From Planctomycetota bacterium (GTDB lineage Bacteria; Planctomycetota; Brocadiia; JAJRTI01), in contig JAJRTI010000551.1 of NCBI GenBank assembly GCA_024278415.1, forward strand, positions 1 through 12,399: a stretch of 12,399 nucleotides of DNA, read 5' to 3'. Position numbers and translations under genes: made by a program. Shown in pieces: positions 1 through 6,605 of the stretch. The notes under the pieces were generated by a model that ran no database searches, was not told where the DNA came from, and saw only the letters and a program-made list of their open reading frames with translations. Each line of letters starts with the position of its first letter. Positions within the stretch are counted from its first letter, which is position 1.

Positions 1-548
1 ACCGCAATGGCGCCGCTCACGAACGCCATGGGCAAGCTCGTGCTGCCCGTTGCCCCTGCCTTGAACGCGAGCGATACGCTAACCGTGAGCGCGACACCTG
101 GAACAAGCCAAACCAGCACGCCCAACGTGCGGCGCTCCATCATGTGCCACGGCACGAGGATGGACGGCAAGATCAGCCCAATGAAAAACGCCAGCGTCAC
201 GGCCGGGTGCTGTACAAGCAAGTAGTCCATCAGGAACGACAGCCCCAGGATGGCCGTCAAAGCGCCGACGCCAAGCTGCACCAGGAACCACAAGTCAATG
301 CGCTTGATCTCTTGAGCCAGATCCGCCCGGGCTTGCTCGTTGAAGCCGCGAGCGACGACACTTAGCACGACCTTGACCGTCCCGAAATCCAGCCGGCGAA
401 GCGCAAGGATCAACCTGTCGAAGATGCCCAGGATGAGAGCGAACGTGCCGCCGCTCACGCCGGGAATAATGTTGGCGACGCCGATGAGCAGGCCCTTCAG
501 AATAGTCGCAACGGCACCGTCCTTCTTGCTAACGTCGGATTCGGACAA
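1..548 (-). CDS. DUF368 family membrane protein (PopT-type polyprenyl-phosphate translocase), 3' end cut by window
   Basis: N-terminal 182 codons of a polytopic membrane protein that runs off the left edge. Residues 25-35 read ANIIPGVSGGT, the hallmark first motif of DUF368. Hydrophobic segments follow around residues 36-50, 85-105, 112-130 and 140-158, fitting a multi-pass inner-membrane protein. Members of this family (PopT) have been shown to recycle undecaprenyl phosphate across the membrane for cell-wall and glycan synthesis; applying that here rests on family membership. The start is a TTG at 548-546: an in-frame stop lies a few codons upstream, no ATG fits, and a GGAG at 560-557 sits 8 nt before it. 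The DUF523 gene ends 38 nt upstream, so the two may be co-transcribed. The second family motif would lie beyond the window. Confidence 0.9.
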   Translation of the reverse strand, partial: MSESDVSKKDGAVATILKGLLIGVANIIPGVSGGTFALILGIFDRLILALRRLDFGTVKVVLSVVARGFNEQARADLAQEIKRIDLWFLVQLGVGALTAILGLSFLMDYLLVQHPAVTLAFFIGLILPSILVPWHMMERRTLGVLVWLVPGVALTVSVSLAFKAGATGSTSLPMAFVSGAIA

Positions 549-556
549 GGGGGTCG

Positions 557-560
557 CTCC
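557..560 (-). promoter_or_regulatory. Shine-Dalgarno GGAG fixing the TTG start of the DUF368 gene
   Basis: On the minus strand GGAG is followed by 8 nt and then TTG. The reading frame has a stop shortly upstream and no ATG or GTG in this interval, so this site supports the TTG start. CTG codons also lie in the short gap but have no comparable spacing. Confidence 0.6.
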
Positions 561-588
561 AGAGGTCAGAGGTCAGAAGTCAGGGGTC
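561..588. repeat. Four tandem heptamers (AGRRGTC type)
   Basis: On the plus strand the units are AGAGGTC (561-567), AGAGGTC (568-574), AGAAGTC (575-581) and AGGGGTC (582-588). They fill most of the 38-nt gap between the DUF523 and DUF368 genes, and the last unit overlaps the DUF523 stop codon (587-589). The first unit and its flank (558-569, TCCAGAGGTCAG) recur exactly at 6620-6631. Function unknown. Confidence 0.8.
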
Positions 589-1042
589 AATCGATGGCGA
601 CGATTTGCACGCCAGCGGCATCGAGCGCGGCCGCGGCCACACCCACGCCTTCGCGCTCCTCTCCATCAACCGCGACGACGCCCCAGCCGCACGCGGGGCT
701 TCGCTGCTTGAGATACGCGCGCGTGACGCCGAACAACTTGGCGAGCTTGACGCATTCCTCCGCACCGCGCAGGAACGCGGGCGTCACGTCCTGGCCGGCA
801 TCGCTCGTGACCTTCGCCTCGCCCAACAACACGGCTCGGCCATCGCCGCCAGCCAGATGCGACTTCGGCCGTGGCGTTGGCAAGCCGCCCATCTGTTCGG
901 GACAGACCGGGAGGCAAACGCAACGATCGAGGAGCGCTAGCGCAGCGCCTCGCTCCTTGGCCTCTGCGTCATAGCGCGACCTCAGTCCCAGTAAACAGGC
1001 GCTGACAAGGACGCGCTCCGTGCGTGAGGATTCGTTTGGCAT
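587..1042 (-). CDS. DUF523 family protein (TudS-like Fe-S desulfidase)
   Basis: 151-residue single-domain DUF523 protein, the normal length for stand-alone members. Visible family motifs are VSACLLG (13-19), RYD (23-25), PVCPEQMGGLPTPR (45-58), DVTPAF (85-90) and LKQRSPACG (111-119). Cysteines 16, 47 and 118 sit in the conserved motifs and are the expected three ligands of a [4Fe-4S] cluster; Glu49 follows the second one. Characterised relatives (TudS) remove sulfur from thiouracil, so a soluble cytoplasmic desulfidase is a reasonable inference, though the true substrate is unknown. The ATG at 1042 is the first start after the promoter-like sequence at 1136-1107; its Shine-Dalgarno is weak. 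The gene ends in TGA just before the DUF368 gene, which may share its transcript. Confidence 0.9.
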   Translation of the reverse strand: MPNESSRTERVLVSACLLGLRSRYDAEAKERGAALALLDRCVCLPVCPEQMGGLPTPRPKSHLAGGDGRAVLLGEAKVTSDAGQDVTPAFLRGAEECVKLAKLFGVTRAYLKQRSPACGWGVVAVDGEEREGVGVAAAALDAAGVQIVAID

Positions 1043-1106
1043 CAGACACGCTCAAGCAAAAAGCGGCCACTCGCCATCAAGCCGAGGGCCGCAATACATG
1101 GGCCGT

Positions 1107-1136
1107 ATGATAGGGGCCAGCCTGCCGCGAAGTCAA
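1107..1136 (-). promoter_or_regulatory. Candidate sigma70-type promoter for the DUF523 gene
   Basis: On the minus strand TTGACT (1136-1131), an 18-nt spacer and TATCAT (1112-1107) make a good match to the housekeeping consensus, standing out in GC-rich DNA. Transcription would begin near 1100, giving a leader of about 60 nt before the ATG at 1042. It could drive DUF523 and DUF368 together. Confidence 0.45.
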
Positions 1137-1216
1137 GCCAGCCACGTCGAATCGCAGCACCCCTACTCCTTCCGAGGGTTACACAGCGGGCGACGCCAAC
1201 GACCTGGGAGGGGGAC

Positions 1217-1398
1217 CCCGAAGCCTCGGGATCGCCTTCCGTCTTCACCGTACGGCTGTGCCAGCATCGGAATGCTAAGGCATTCCGCTCCAGCTCCTTG
1301 TTTTTCGTCTTGGTTGCTGGCCGCGAAGGCGCTAAGCCTTCAGCAGGCGCGCGTCCAACCCCGCGCGCGTTCGAGCCAAAGCGCCGTCAAGCCGGCGC
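1217..1398. repeat. Cluster of five short perfect hairpins
   Basis: Perfect inverted repeats on the plus strand: 1217-1230 (5-bp stem CCCGA, 4-nt loop); 1268-1287 (7-bp stem CGGAATG, loop CTAAGG); 1325-1341 (6-bp stem GAAGGC, loop GCTAA); 1347-1368 (7-bp stem GCGCGCG, 8-nt loop); 1381-1398 (6-bp stem GCGCCG, loop TCAAGC). Stem sequences differ, but stem and loop sizes are similar, resembling REP/BIME-like intergenic structures or a structured 3' UTR of the sialidase transcript. Confidence 0.6.
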
Positions 1399-1414
1399 AC
1401 TCCAGAAGCCCCCC

Positions 1415-1855
1415 CTACTCCTTCGGGAGGGGCGCAACCGTACCATACACCTTGAACGCGAGGTCGATCTCTGAGGCTGGGGAGATCCCGCCATTGGGGT
1501 AGACCGTTTGGACGCCGTTGTTCGTGTTCACATACCAACTGTGATCGCCCGTAAGGCCGTCGCGCAAACGCGTCTTCCCGCCGCCGATGTAGTCGAAGTT
1601 GTAAAGCGTCAGGACGTACGTCTTACCCGGCGTCGTCTTCATCGGCTTGTCGAACACAAACGCGTTCCAGCCGCCTATCGTGACGTCTTGCGGTTTGATC
1701 GACCGGGAGCGAGCCACCACTTTCGTCCACCACTGGCCGCGGCTAGGCTCTCGGATCGCGACCAGTAGGCCGGCCGTGTGCTGGAGATCCTCGCGGCCGC
1801 TTTCTTTGCTGATCCGGACGGCCACCATCTTCACTTGCGGCACCGTCGCGATGAA
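1415..1855 (-). pseudogene. Detached C-terminal beta-sandwich domain of the sialidase-like protein, beyond an in-frame amber stop
   Basis: This segment continues, in the same frame and without any gap, the sialidase-like gene that stops at TAG 1858-1856. It encodes about 146 residues ending PLPKE and a TAG at 1417-1415. The sequence looks like the beta-sandwich domain often found after secreted hydrolase domains: a GKTYVLTLYN strand in the middle and IDLAFKVYG near the end. The domain seems to begin before the stop, around GARRFDYAVMQ in the upstream ORF, so the stop cuts through it rather than between domains. A GTG at 1843 or ATG at 1828 could start a separate product, but neither has a Shine-Dalgarno, and such a product would lack a signal peptide and the first strand. 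Most likely a nonsense mutation, a sequencing error or a leaky stop. The frame is otherwise undamaged. Confidence 0.65.
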
Positions 1856-3136
1856 CTACTGCATGACCGCGTAGTCGAAGCGCCGCGCCCCCACTTCCCC
1901 CACGAGGCACTGCGGAGGCAGCGACGGGTCCGGCTTGGGGATCGCGGCCGCGCCGCGGGGTAGCTCGCTCGGGCCCACGTAATCGCGGGACCAGTGCGTG
2001 GCTTCGATGTGCGTGACGCCGTCGCCAAGAGTGATGTAATAGACGGTGAAGAACGTGCCGTCGCGGAGTTGCACGCTACGGGGGTACCCGAGATCGCCGG
2101 TGCCGCCCTTCCCGCTGCCGGGGCCATCGGGGAGCGCGTCGTCCCGTAGGATGATCTCGTTGGCCACGTCCCACGTCTTGCCAAGATCATGCGAGAAGGT
2201 CGCGCGCACGCCGTACGGCGGCCGCCGGTAACCGTAGGTGCACAGCACGTCTCCCTCCATTGTCACGAGCAAGTGCGGCGGGTACCCCCCCATGGGCGTC
2301 ATCACCGGCTTGCTCCACGTCTTGCCGTGGTCGTCGGACGTCACTTGCCACAGGAAACCGCGCTCGTACAGATTGCCCGGCCTGTTGCCAGCGTACACGC
2401 GGATCATGCCCAGCACGCGGCCATTGGGCAGTTGCACCAACTCGGCTTCGTTGAACTGATGCTTGCCATCGTAGGCCATGGTCACCAGTTCCCATGATTT
2501 GCCTTCGTCGGTGGAGCGCAACACCCACGCGCGCGTCGCCGCGTCGTCGCGCTTCCAAATGCCGTACACCGGTTTGAGGATCGTCCCATCGTCGAGCACT
2601 TGGCCGCGGCCGAAGCCTCCCATGCTCGCGAAGGGAGGCAGCTTCACGTACGTTGGTTGCCATTTGTCTTGGCCCGGCGCGCGCTTGAGCATGCGCACTC
2701 GGTATGACGCACTGATGTGCTTGGGCCACACCTTCACCGCGACGCCGCGTTTTTCGAGTTCAGCCTTTCTTGACAGCGGCAGCACTTCGTGCGTGCGCGG
2801 GGCGATGGACAACAGCGTCCCATCGCTCATGACGAACGCACTGTAGCGCGGGGGCTGCGCCCGATAGCCATCATTCGCCCCCCGCCTCGTCCACGTCTTG
2901 CCGCCATCGGGCGAGTAGAACGCCTCGTGCCCGGTCTGTCCGCCCGCGGCCTTGCCGTAGTGCGAACGGGTCGTGTTCCAACCAAACGAGACCCACAACT
3001 CGTCCTTCGGCGAACGCGTGAGCCCCGGGAACGCGGCGTACTTGCCGGCTTCCTTGAAGAGCACCATGTCGCGCTTCATCGGGGCAGATACACCGGCCGC
3101 GGCAAACGTGGCAAGGGTCAGGAGTTCAAGTCTCAT
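1856..3136 (-). CDS. Secreted BNR/Asp-box sialidase-like beta-propeller protein, truncated by amber codon
   Basis: 426 residues to the amber stop. Four Asp-boxes are visible: SPDGGKTW (75-82), STDEGKSW (208-215), SDDHGKTW (267-274) and SHDLGKTW (315-322), which mark the turns of a six-bladed sialidase-type propeller. FNEAELVQLPNGRVLGMIR (228-246) and YPRSVQLRDG (351-360) resemble conserved propeller segments of the family. Residues 1-18 (MRLELLTLATFAAAGVSA) are a plausible signal peptide, so it should be exported. The ATG at 3136 is chosen because of this signal and a GGAG 8 nt upstream; the frame stays open upstream to 3424, but that part is Arg-rich and not protein-like. The specific substrate is not shown: sialic acid is only one possibility in this fold. 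The DUF3604 gene ends 47 nt upstream, suggesting a shared transcript. With the segment 1855-1415 the full protein would be about 573 residues. Confidence 0.85.
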   Translation of the reverse strand: MRLELLTLATFAAAGVSAPMKRDMVLFKEAGKYAAFPGLTRSPKDELWVSFGWNTTRSHYGKAAGGQTGHEAFYSPDGGKTWTRRGANDGYRAQPPRYSAFVMSDGTLLSIAPRTHEVLPLSRKAELEKRGVAVKVWPKHISASYRVRMLKRAPGQDKWQPTYVKLPPFASMGGFGRGQVLDDGTILKPVYGIWKRDDAATRAWVLRSTDEGKSWELVTMAYDGKHQFNEAELVQLPNGRVLGMIRVYAGNRPGNLYERGFLWQVTSDDHGKTWSKPVMTPMGGYPPHLLVTMEGDVLCTYGYRRPPYGVRATFSHDLGKTWDVANEIILRDDALPDGPGSGKGGTGDLGYPRSVQLRDGTFFTVYYITLGDGVTHIEATHWSRDYVGPSELPRGAAAIPKPDPSLPPQCLVGEVGARRFDYAVMQ

Positions 3137-3183
3137 GAGTCGTTCTCCGAAGGCTGAAGTGTGACGACACGAGTTCGCATTCT

Positions 3184-5130
3184 CTATTCGCCCAGCGATT
3201 CTGAAGGTGTTGTCACGCCTTGGGGGCCGAGATAGATCGGGCTCGACCACGCGGCGTTGCCATCCGCTTGGAAGACGCGTACGTAGTACCAGTCGCGAGT
3301 GGTTGGCGGCTCTTCGAGTTCGTCGATGAGCGAAAAGACGGATCGGTCGCTTTCTGGGCAGACCCTCTGCAACAGGGCGTTGTTCTTGATAATATCGACG
3401 CGGCGAATCAAGTCCGTGCCGCACACGGTCACCTCGATGTCGCGGTACATCAATCGAGCGTCGTCAGCCGGGTATTCCAGCACGGAACCCATGGGCTGGC
3501 CGTTCAGTCGGAACAGCAGGACGATGCGTTCGCCGGTGGTGCCGTAGCAATGCCGGTTGTAGAGCGCATCCCAGATGGCCTCACGGGTCAGTTCGGGCGC
3601 GAATACCGCTGCGAGGCCGGCCTTCCAGTTCTGGCAGCGATTCGGGTCCGAAAACATCAGCGACCGGCCGGGGTAGCCCACGTGGCTGTCGCCCGCGGCG
3701 ACAAAGCCAGGCGTATACCCCAAGCTCAGCGCGTGCATCGCGCTCTGGTTCCTGGGGCAACGCTTCGAGTTGAGTGGGTTGTCATGGCGCGACTCGTAGG
3801 AGCCCCAGCACGAGTACACCTCGATGACGCGGTCGATCTCCGCGTCGAACACGCTCCAGTCGAGATATTTCATGAACGAGTGGTTGATCGTCATGATTTT
3901 GTACGGGCTCTCGCGGCAGAACTTCAGCAGCGCGTGCGCGGGCGTGGGGCAGTCGTCCGTGGGCTGAGGCCGGTCGAAGTGGGGCTCCACCTCCGCCTCC
4001 CGGTACACCACGCACCGGTCGCCCTGCACGCCCATGCCGCATTCCCAGCCCTTGAACGCGACGTAGCGCCTGGGCTCGTACGCGTCAATCGCGGCTTGCT
4101 GCGTTTCTTCCCATCCTGGGTTGTGCGGCATGGGGCAAGCGACGTTGCAGAGCGCCACAAAGTCGAGAAACGTGCACTCCTTCGCATAGTGGTGCAGTTC
4201 TGCGGGTGACAGCGTTGAGTGGCCTCGGCCCTCTTCCGCGTCCCACATGTGGTAGCAGCATTGCGCGTGCAAGTCGCCCCAGTAGAGATGCTCCTGCTTG
4301 TCCTCCGTCACAAGTGCAGGATTGCTGGCCGCGTCCCCAACACTCGTCGCCACACACACGCGCACAATGTTCTCTTCGCACGTCTCATCATCAAGAAGAT
4401 CCTCGTCCGTCGCGTCCATGTTCATGTCGCCCCAGTACTCCGTGGCAGGCGGCGCGAGATTCCGGTCCAACACGCTCACCCGCGGGTCGAATCCTTCGCC
4501 CGGCCTGAGCAAAGACGGCACGACGACGATGGGCTTCTCCGGCGGCCCTGGAGCGACGGCCACGCACACCCCGGAGCCCGACACCTCGCGCAGCTCGCCG
4601 TTCCCCTCGACATCCACCACACACAAGAACGGCCTCGTCGCCTCCTCGGGGAATGGCTGCACGAGCACGCCGTCCGGGTGCTGATCGGTGTCGCCGTAGG
4701 TGATGACGATCTGGTCGCCCGGCGCAAAATCAGCGACTTCCACGTCCGCATTGATCCACCACCGCCACTGCGTTGCACGGCGGGCCCACTCCCAGCCGTC
4801 CCGGCCACGGACGAATCGTTGCACGCAGTGCCTCTCCTCGGCCCACATGCGCACCCAGGCCTTCGTCTTCGTGTGCAAGGCAAAGGTCGTGTTGAGCGGC
4901 TTCCAGGGGTTGTGCGTGCGCTCCGGGCCCTCGACCAACTCCTCAATGGGATTGGGGCACAGCACCAGCGGCTCTCCCCATCCCTGGTTGGGAGTGGCGA
5001 TCCGAAGGCGGCCGCCCTTCTTCAGCCCCGCCGGGCCGACCGTGTATGTAAACACGATGGTGGCGTACGCCCCAGCCTCGAATGGCCCGGTGGGCGACAT
5101 CTCGAACTGTCCAACGTCTGTTGCGTTCAC
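3184..5130 (-). CDS. DUF3604 family protein (PHP-like metal-dependent hydrolase)
   Basis: 648 residues. Residues 1 to about 275 are beta-rich with many Trp and Asp residues. From 281 on comes the DUF3604 core: HLYWGDLHAQ (281-290), GHSTLSP (304-310) with AELHHYAKE, LDFVALCN (322-329), GWECG (361-365), INHS (415-418), IEVYSCWGSYESRHD (436-450) and GFVAAGDSHVGYPG (475-488). His288, Asp323, Glu363, His417, Glu437, Asp481 and His483 are likely metal ligands by analogy with PHP-type active sites; the second His of the usual HxH is Gln290. No signal peptide is visible, so it is probably cytoplasmic. The GTG start at 5130 has GGGAG 7 nt upstream. It ends in TAG, 47 nt before the sialidase-like gene. 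Family members are often found beside glycan-degrading and sulfatase genes; their reaction is poorly defined. Confidence 0.88.
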   Translation of the reverse strand: MNATDVGQFEMSPTGPFEAGAYATIVFTYTVGPAGLKKGGRLRIATPNQGWGEPLVLCPNPIEELVEGPERTHNPWKPLNTTFALHTKTKAWVRMWAEERHCVQRFVRGRDGWEWARRATQWRWWINADVEVADFAPGDQIVITYGDTDQHPDGVLVQPFPEEATRPFLCVVDVEGNGELREVSGSGVCVAVAPGPPEKPIVVVPSLLRPGEGFDPRVSVLDRNLAPPATEYWGDMNMDATDEDLLDDETCEENIVRVCVATSVGDAASNPALVTEDKQEHLYWGDLHAQCCYHMWDAEEGRGHSTLSPAELHHYAKECTFLDFVALCNVACPMPHNPGWEETQQAAIDAYEPRRYVAFKGWECGMGVQGDRCVVYREAEVEPHFDRPQPTDDCPTPAHALLKFCRESPYKIMTINHSFMKYLDWSVFDAEIDRVIEVYSCWGSYESRHDNPLNSKRCPRNQSAMHALSLGYTPGFVAAGDSHVGYPGRSLMFSDPNRCQNWKAGLAAVFAPELTREAIWDALYNRHCYGTTGERIVLLFRLNGQPMGSVLEYPADDARLMYRDIEVTVCGTDLIRRVDIIKNNALLQRVCPESDRSVFSLIDELEEPPTTRDWYYVRVFQADGNAAWSSPIYLGPQGVTTPSESLGE

Positions 5131-5174
5131 GGCGTATCTCCCAGTACGACTAACATCGTGATCCTCATAATCAT
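5127..5174 (-). CDS. Possible leader peptide overlapping the DUF3604 start
   Basis: A 15-codon ORF (MIMRITMLVVLGDTP) starts at ATG 5174-5172 with GAGGAG exactly 6 nt upstream (5186-5181), a near-ideal initiation site. Its TGA stop (5129-5127) overlaps the DUF3604 GTG start in a GTGA arrangement, typical of translational coupling. Against it: the initiation region lies in low-complexity repeat sequence, so the good Shine-Dalgarno may be accidental, and the DUF3604 gene already has its own GGGAG. Confidence 0.3.
   Translation of the reverse strand: MIMRITMLVVLGDTP
5138..5142 (-). promoter_or_regulatory. Shine-Dalgarno GGGAG for the DUF3604 GTG start
   Basis: GGGAG on the minus strand lies 7 nt before the GTG at 5130-5128. 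It supports the GTG start. Confidence 0.6.
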
Positions 5175-5239
5175 AATCGTCTCCTCGTCAGATTGGTGGC
5201 GTCGATCAAGATTACGATCAAGATCAAGATTACGATGAC
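5161..5239. repeat. Hexamer-period GAT repeat and AT-rich ATAATC repeat
   Basis: Positions 5204-5239 are six uninterrupted hexamers beginning with GAT: GATCAA (5204, 5216, 5222), GATTAC (5210, 5228) and GATGAC (5234). At 5166-5178 CATAAT and CATAATC repeat in tandem. This low-GC block contrasts with the GC-rich genes on both sides and fills most of the 119-nt gap between the last radical SAM gene and the DUF3604 gene. No clear promoter could be placed in it. Confidence 0.75.
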
Positions 5240-5249
5240 GGCGGTTTCC

Positions 5250-6605
5250 TCAGCCGCGCGCAAACATGCCAAAATCCTTGATGCGCTGCAAGATGAAGGG
5301 CAACTGAGACGGCCGGAATAGCTTGAGCAAATTCCACATGGGCCGCGGCCGAAAAAAGAACGACCGGAAGGCCCGCGCCGGCGCGCGCCGGAGCGTGTCT
5401 TCGTCGATGCTGTCCGGCGCCCATTTCACTTGTTGGTAGCTGCGGGCGCTCCAGTCGATCTCAACTTGGCCGCGCAATTGGTCCCACAGCTTCGACCCAG
5501 GCAACAAGTCGAGCAAAAGGAACTGAGCCCTGTCGAGGGCAATGCGCTTCGCAAAACGGATGGTCTCGTCAATGGTCTCCCGCGTCTCGCCGGGAAGGCC
5601 GAAGATGAAAAAGCCTTGCGTGATCATGCCCGCTTCGTGAGCCCAACGCACGGCTTGCTCGATTCTATCCAGATTGGTCTTCTTGTTCACGTTCTGCAAG
5701 ATTGCCGGGCTTCCCGACTCAATGCCGAACGCCACGTAGTAGCAGCCGCTTTCGCGCATCTGCGCGAGCAGTTCCGGAGTCACCGCGTCCACGCGAATGC
5801 CGTTGGGCGTGGCCCAAGTGATCTCGATGCCCCGGTCCAATATCTCGCGGCAGATGCCTGCCGCGTGCTCGCGCTTGAGCGTGAGGTTGTCGTCTTCGAA
5901 ATGGATCTCCTTCACGCCGAAGTCTCTAACCAGCCATTCGATTTCGTCGACAACGTTGGAAGGTGAGCGGAAGCGTATGCGCCGGCCCCACAGCTTGGGG
6001 CTTGCGCAGAAGCTACAATCGTACGGGCAGCCGCGGGTGGACGTGATGGGCGCGACCGGGAAGTTCTTGATAAGGCCGCCATGTGGCGCTCGCTGGTACG
6101 AGGCCGGCGCCATCTGGCGCCAGTCCGGGAACGGCAGTTCGTCGAGGCTCTCCGCGAGCGGCCTCGGAGTCACGCTCCCTCCAGTGGCCGCGAGCACGCC
6201 TGCCGGCGGCTCGCCGGTTCGCCCGGCCTCGACGTATCGAGCGAGTTCAGCCATCGTCTTCTCGCCCTCGCCTACCACCACGAAGTCGCAGCCGGTTTGG
6301 GCGAGCGTTTCCTGCGGCAGCGCGGTCGCGTGGGGGCCGCCGATCGCCACGGGCTTGCCCATCTCCTTCAAAGCCTTCGTGGCATCGACAACTTCGGGCA
6401 AGAAGTCGGTGAGGCAGGTGAAGCCGACGAGATCCGCGTCCGCACACGCGTCGGCGAGCGCGGGCGTGTTCAGCCCCAGGTTGAGTCCATCGATGATGCG
6501 ACAGTCGATCCCCTCTTGGCGCAAGTAGCCGGCCACGTACCCGATCCCGAGCGGCGGGGTGATGAGGTGCGTGTAGTAGTTGGGCCGGGCTAAGGCGACG
6601 AGCAT
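5250..6605 (-). CDS. B12-binding-domain radical SAM protein (second of two)
   Basis: 451 residues. The N-terminal Rossmann-like cobalamin-binding domain shows PPLGIGYVAGYLRQEG (17-32), a beta strand ending in GGPHAT (89-94) and VGEGE (111-115), then the usual linker DELPFPDW (155-162). The radical SAM core begins with STRGCPYDCSFC, whose Cys193, Cys197 and Cys200 form the CxxxCxxC ligand set of the [4Fe-4S] cluster; FEDDNL, GIESGS and GFFIFGLPGET further on are typical barrel strands. Such enzymes use cobalamin and SAM for methylations or ring rearrangements on unactivated carbons. The ATG at 6605 lies inside the upstream SPASM-like gene (16-nt overlap), implying coupled translation. The frame is open further upstream, but only as a shadow of that gene. 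Substrate not deducible. It ends in TGA at 5250 as the last gene of the tight set. Confidence 0.9.
   Translation of the reverse strand: MLVALARPNYYTHLITPPLGIGYVAGYLRQEGIDCRIIDGLNLGLNTPALADACADADLVGFTCLTDFLPEVVDATKALKEMGKPVAIGGPHATALPQETLAQTGCDFVVVGEGEKTMAELARYVEAGRTGEPPAGVLAATGGSVTPRPLAESLDELPFPDWRQMAPASYQRAPHGGLIKNFPVAPITSTRGCPYDCSFCASPKLWGRRIRFRSPSNVVDEIEWLVRDFGVKEIHFEDDNLTLKREHAAGICREILDRGIEITWATPNGIRVDAVTPELLAQMRESGCYYVAFGIESGSPAILQNVNKKTNLDRIEQAVRWAHEAGMITQGFFIFGLPGETRETIDETIRFAKRIALDRAQFLLLDLLPGSKLWDQLRGQVEIDWSARSYQQVKWAPDSIDEDTLRRAPARAFRSFFFRPRPMWNLLKLFRPSQLPFILQRIKDFGMFARG

Larger units (their letters stand above)
1043..1414. other. 372-nt non-coding interval with hairpin cluster and promoter
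   Basis: No reading frame on either strand looks protein-like here. The interval holds the promoter-like site at 1107-1136, five short perfect inverted repeats between 1217 and 1398, and a 13-nt sequence (1160-1172) repeated at the end of the sialidase C-terminal ORF (1412-1424). No U-tract follows any hairpin on the minus strand, so none is a standard intrinsic terminator, although the block sits where the sialidase transcript should end. Confidence 0.6.

Noticed and set aside
1268..1341. Intrinsic terminators after the sialidase gene
   Set aside because: The hairpins have no T-run on the minus strand. The T-rich stretch near 1298-1305 is on the plus strand, 11 nt from the nearest stem, where no gene needs ending.
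1856..1858. Reassignment of TAG to an amino acid genome-wide
   Set aside because: TAG ends the DUF3604 gene, the SPASM-like gene and the sialidase C-terminal frame at natural positions, so it works as a stop here.
3137..3424. N-terminal extension of the sialidase-like ORF
   Set aside because: The extension overlaps the end of the DUF3604 gene, is Arg-rich, and would bury the signal peptide. The ATG at 3136 has a good Shine-Dalgarno.
3220..5238. Two long plus-strand open frames (3220-4209 and 4219-5238)
   Set aside because: Both are antisense to the DUF3604 gene and have shadow-like composition; the second even runs into the hexamer repeat.
5204..5239. CRISPR-like or iteron origin interpretation of the GAT hexamers
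   Set aside because: Units are contiguous 6-mers with no spacers, and there is no replication gene, DnaA-box cluster or cas gene nearby.
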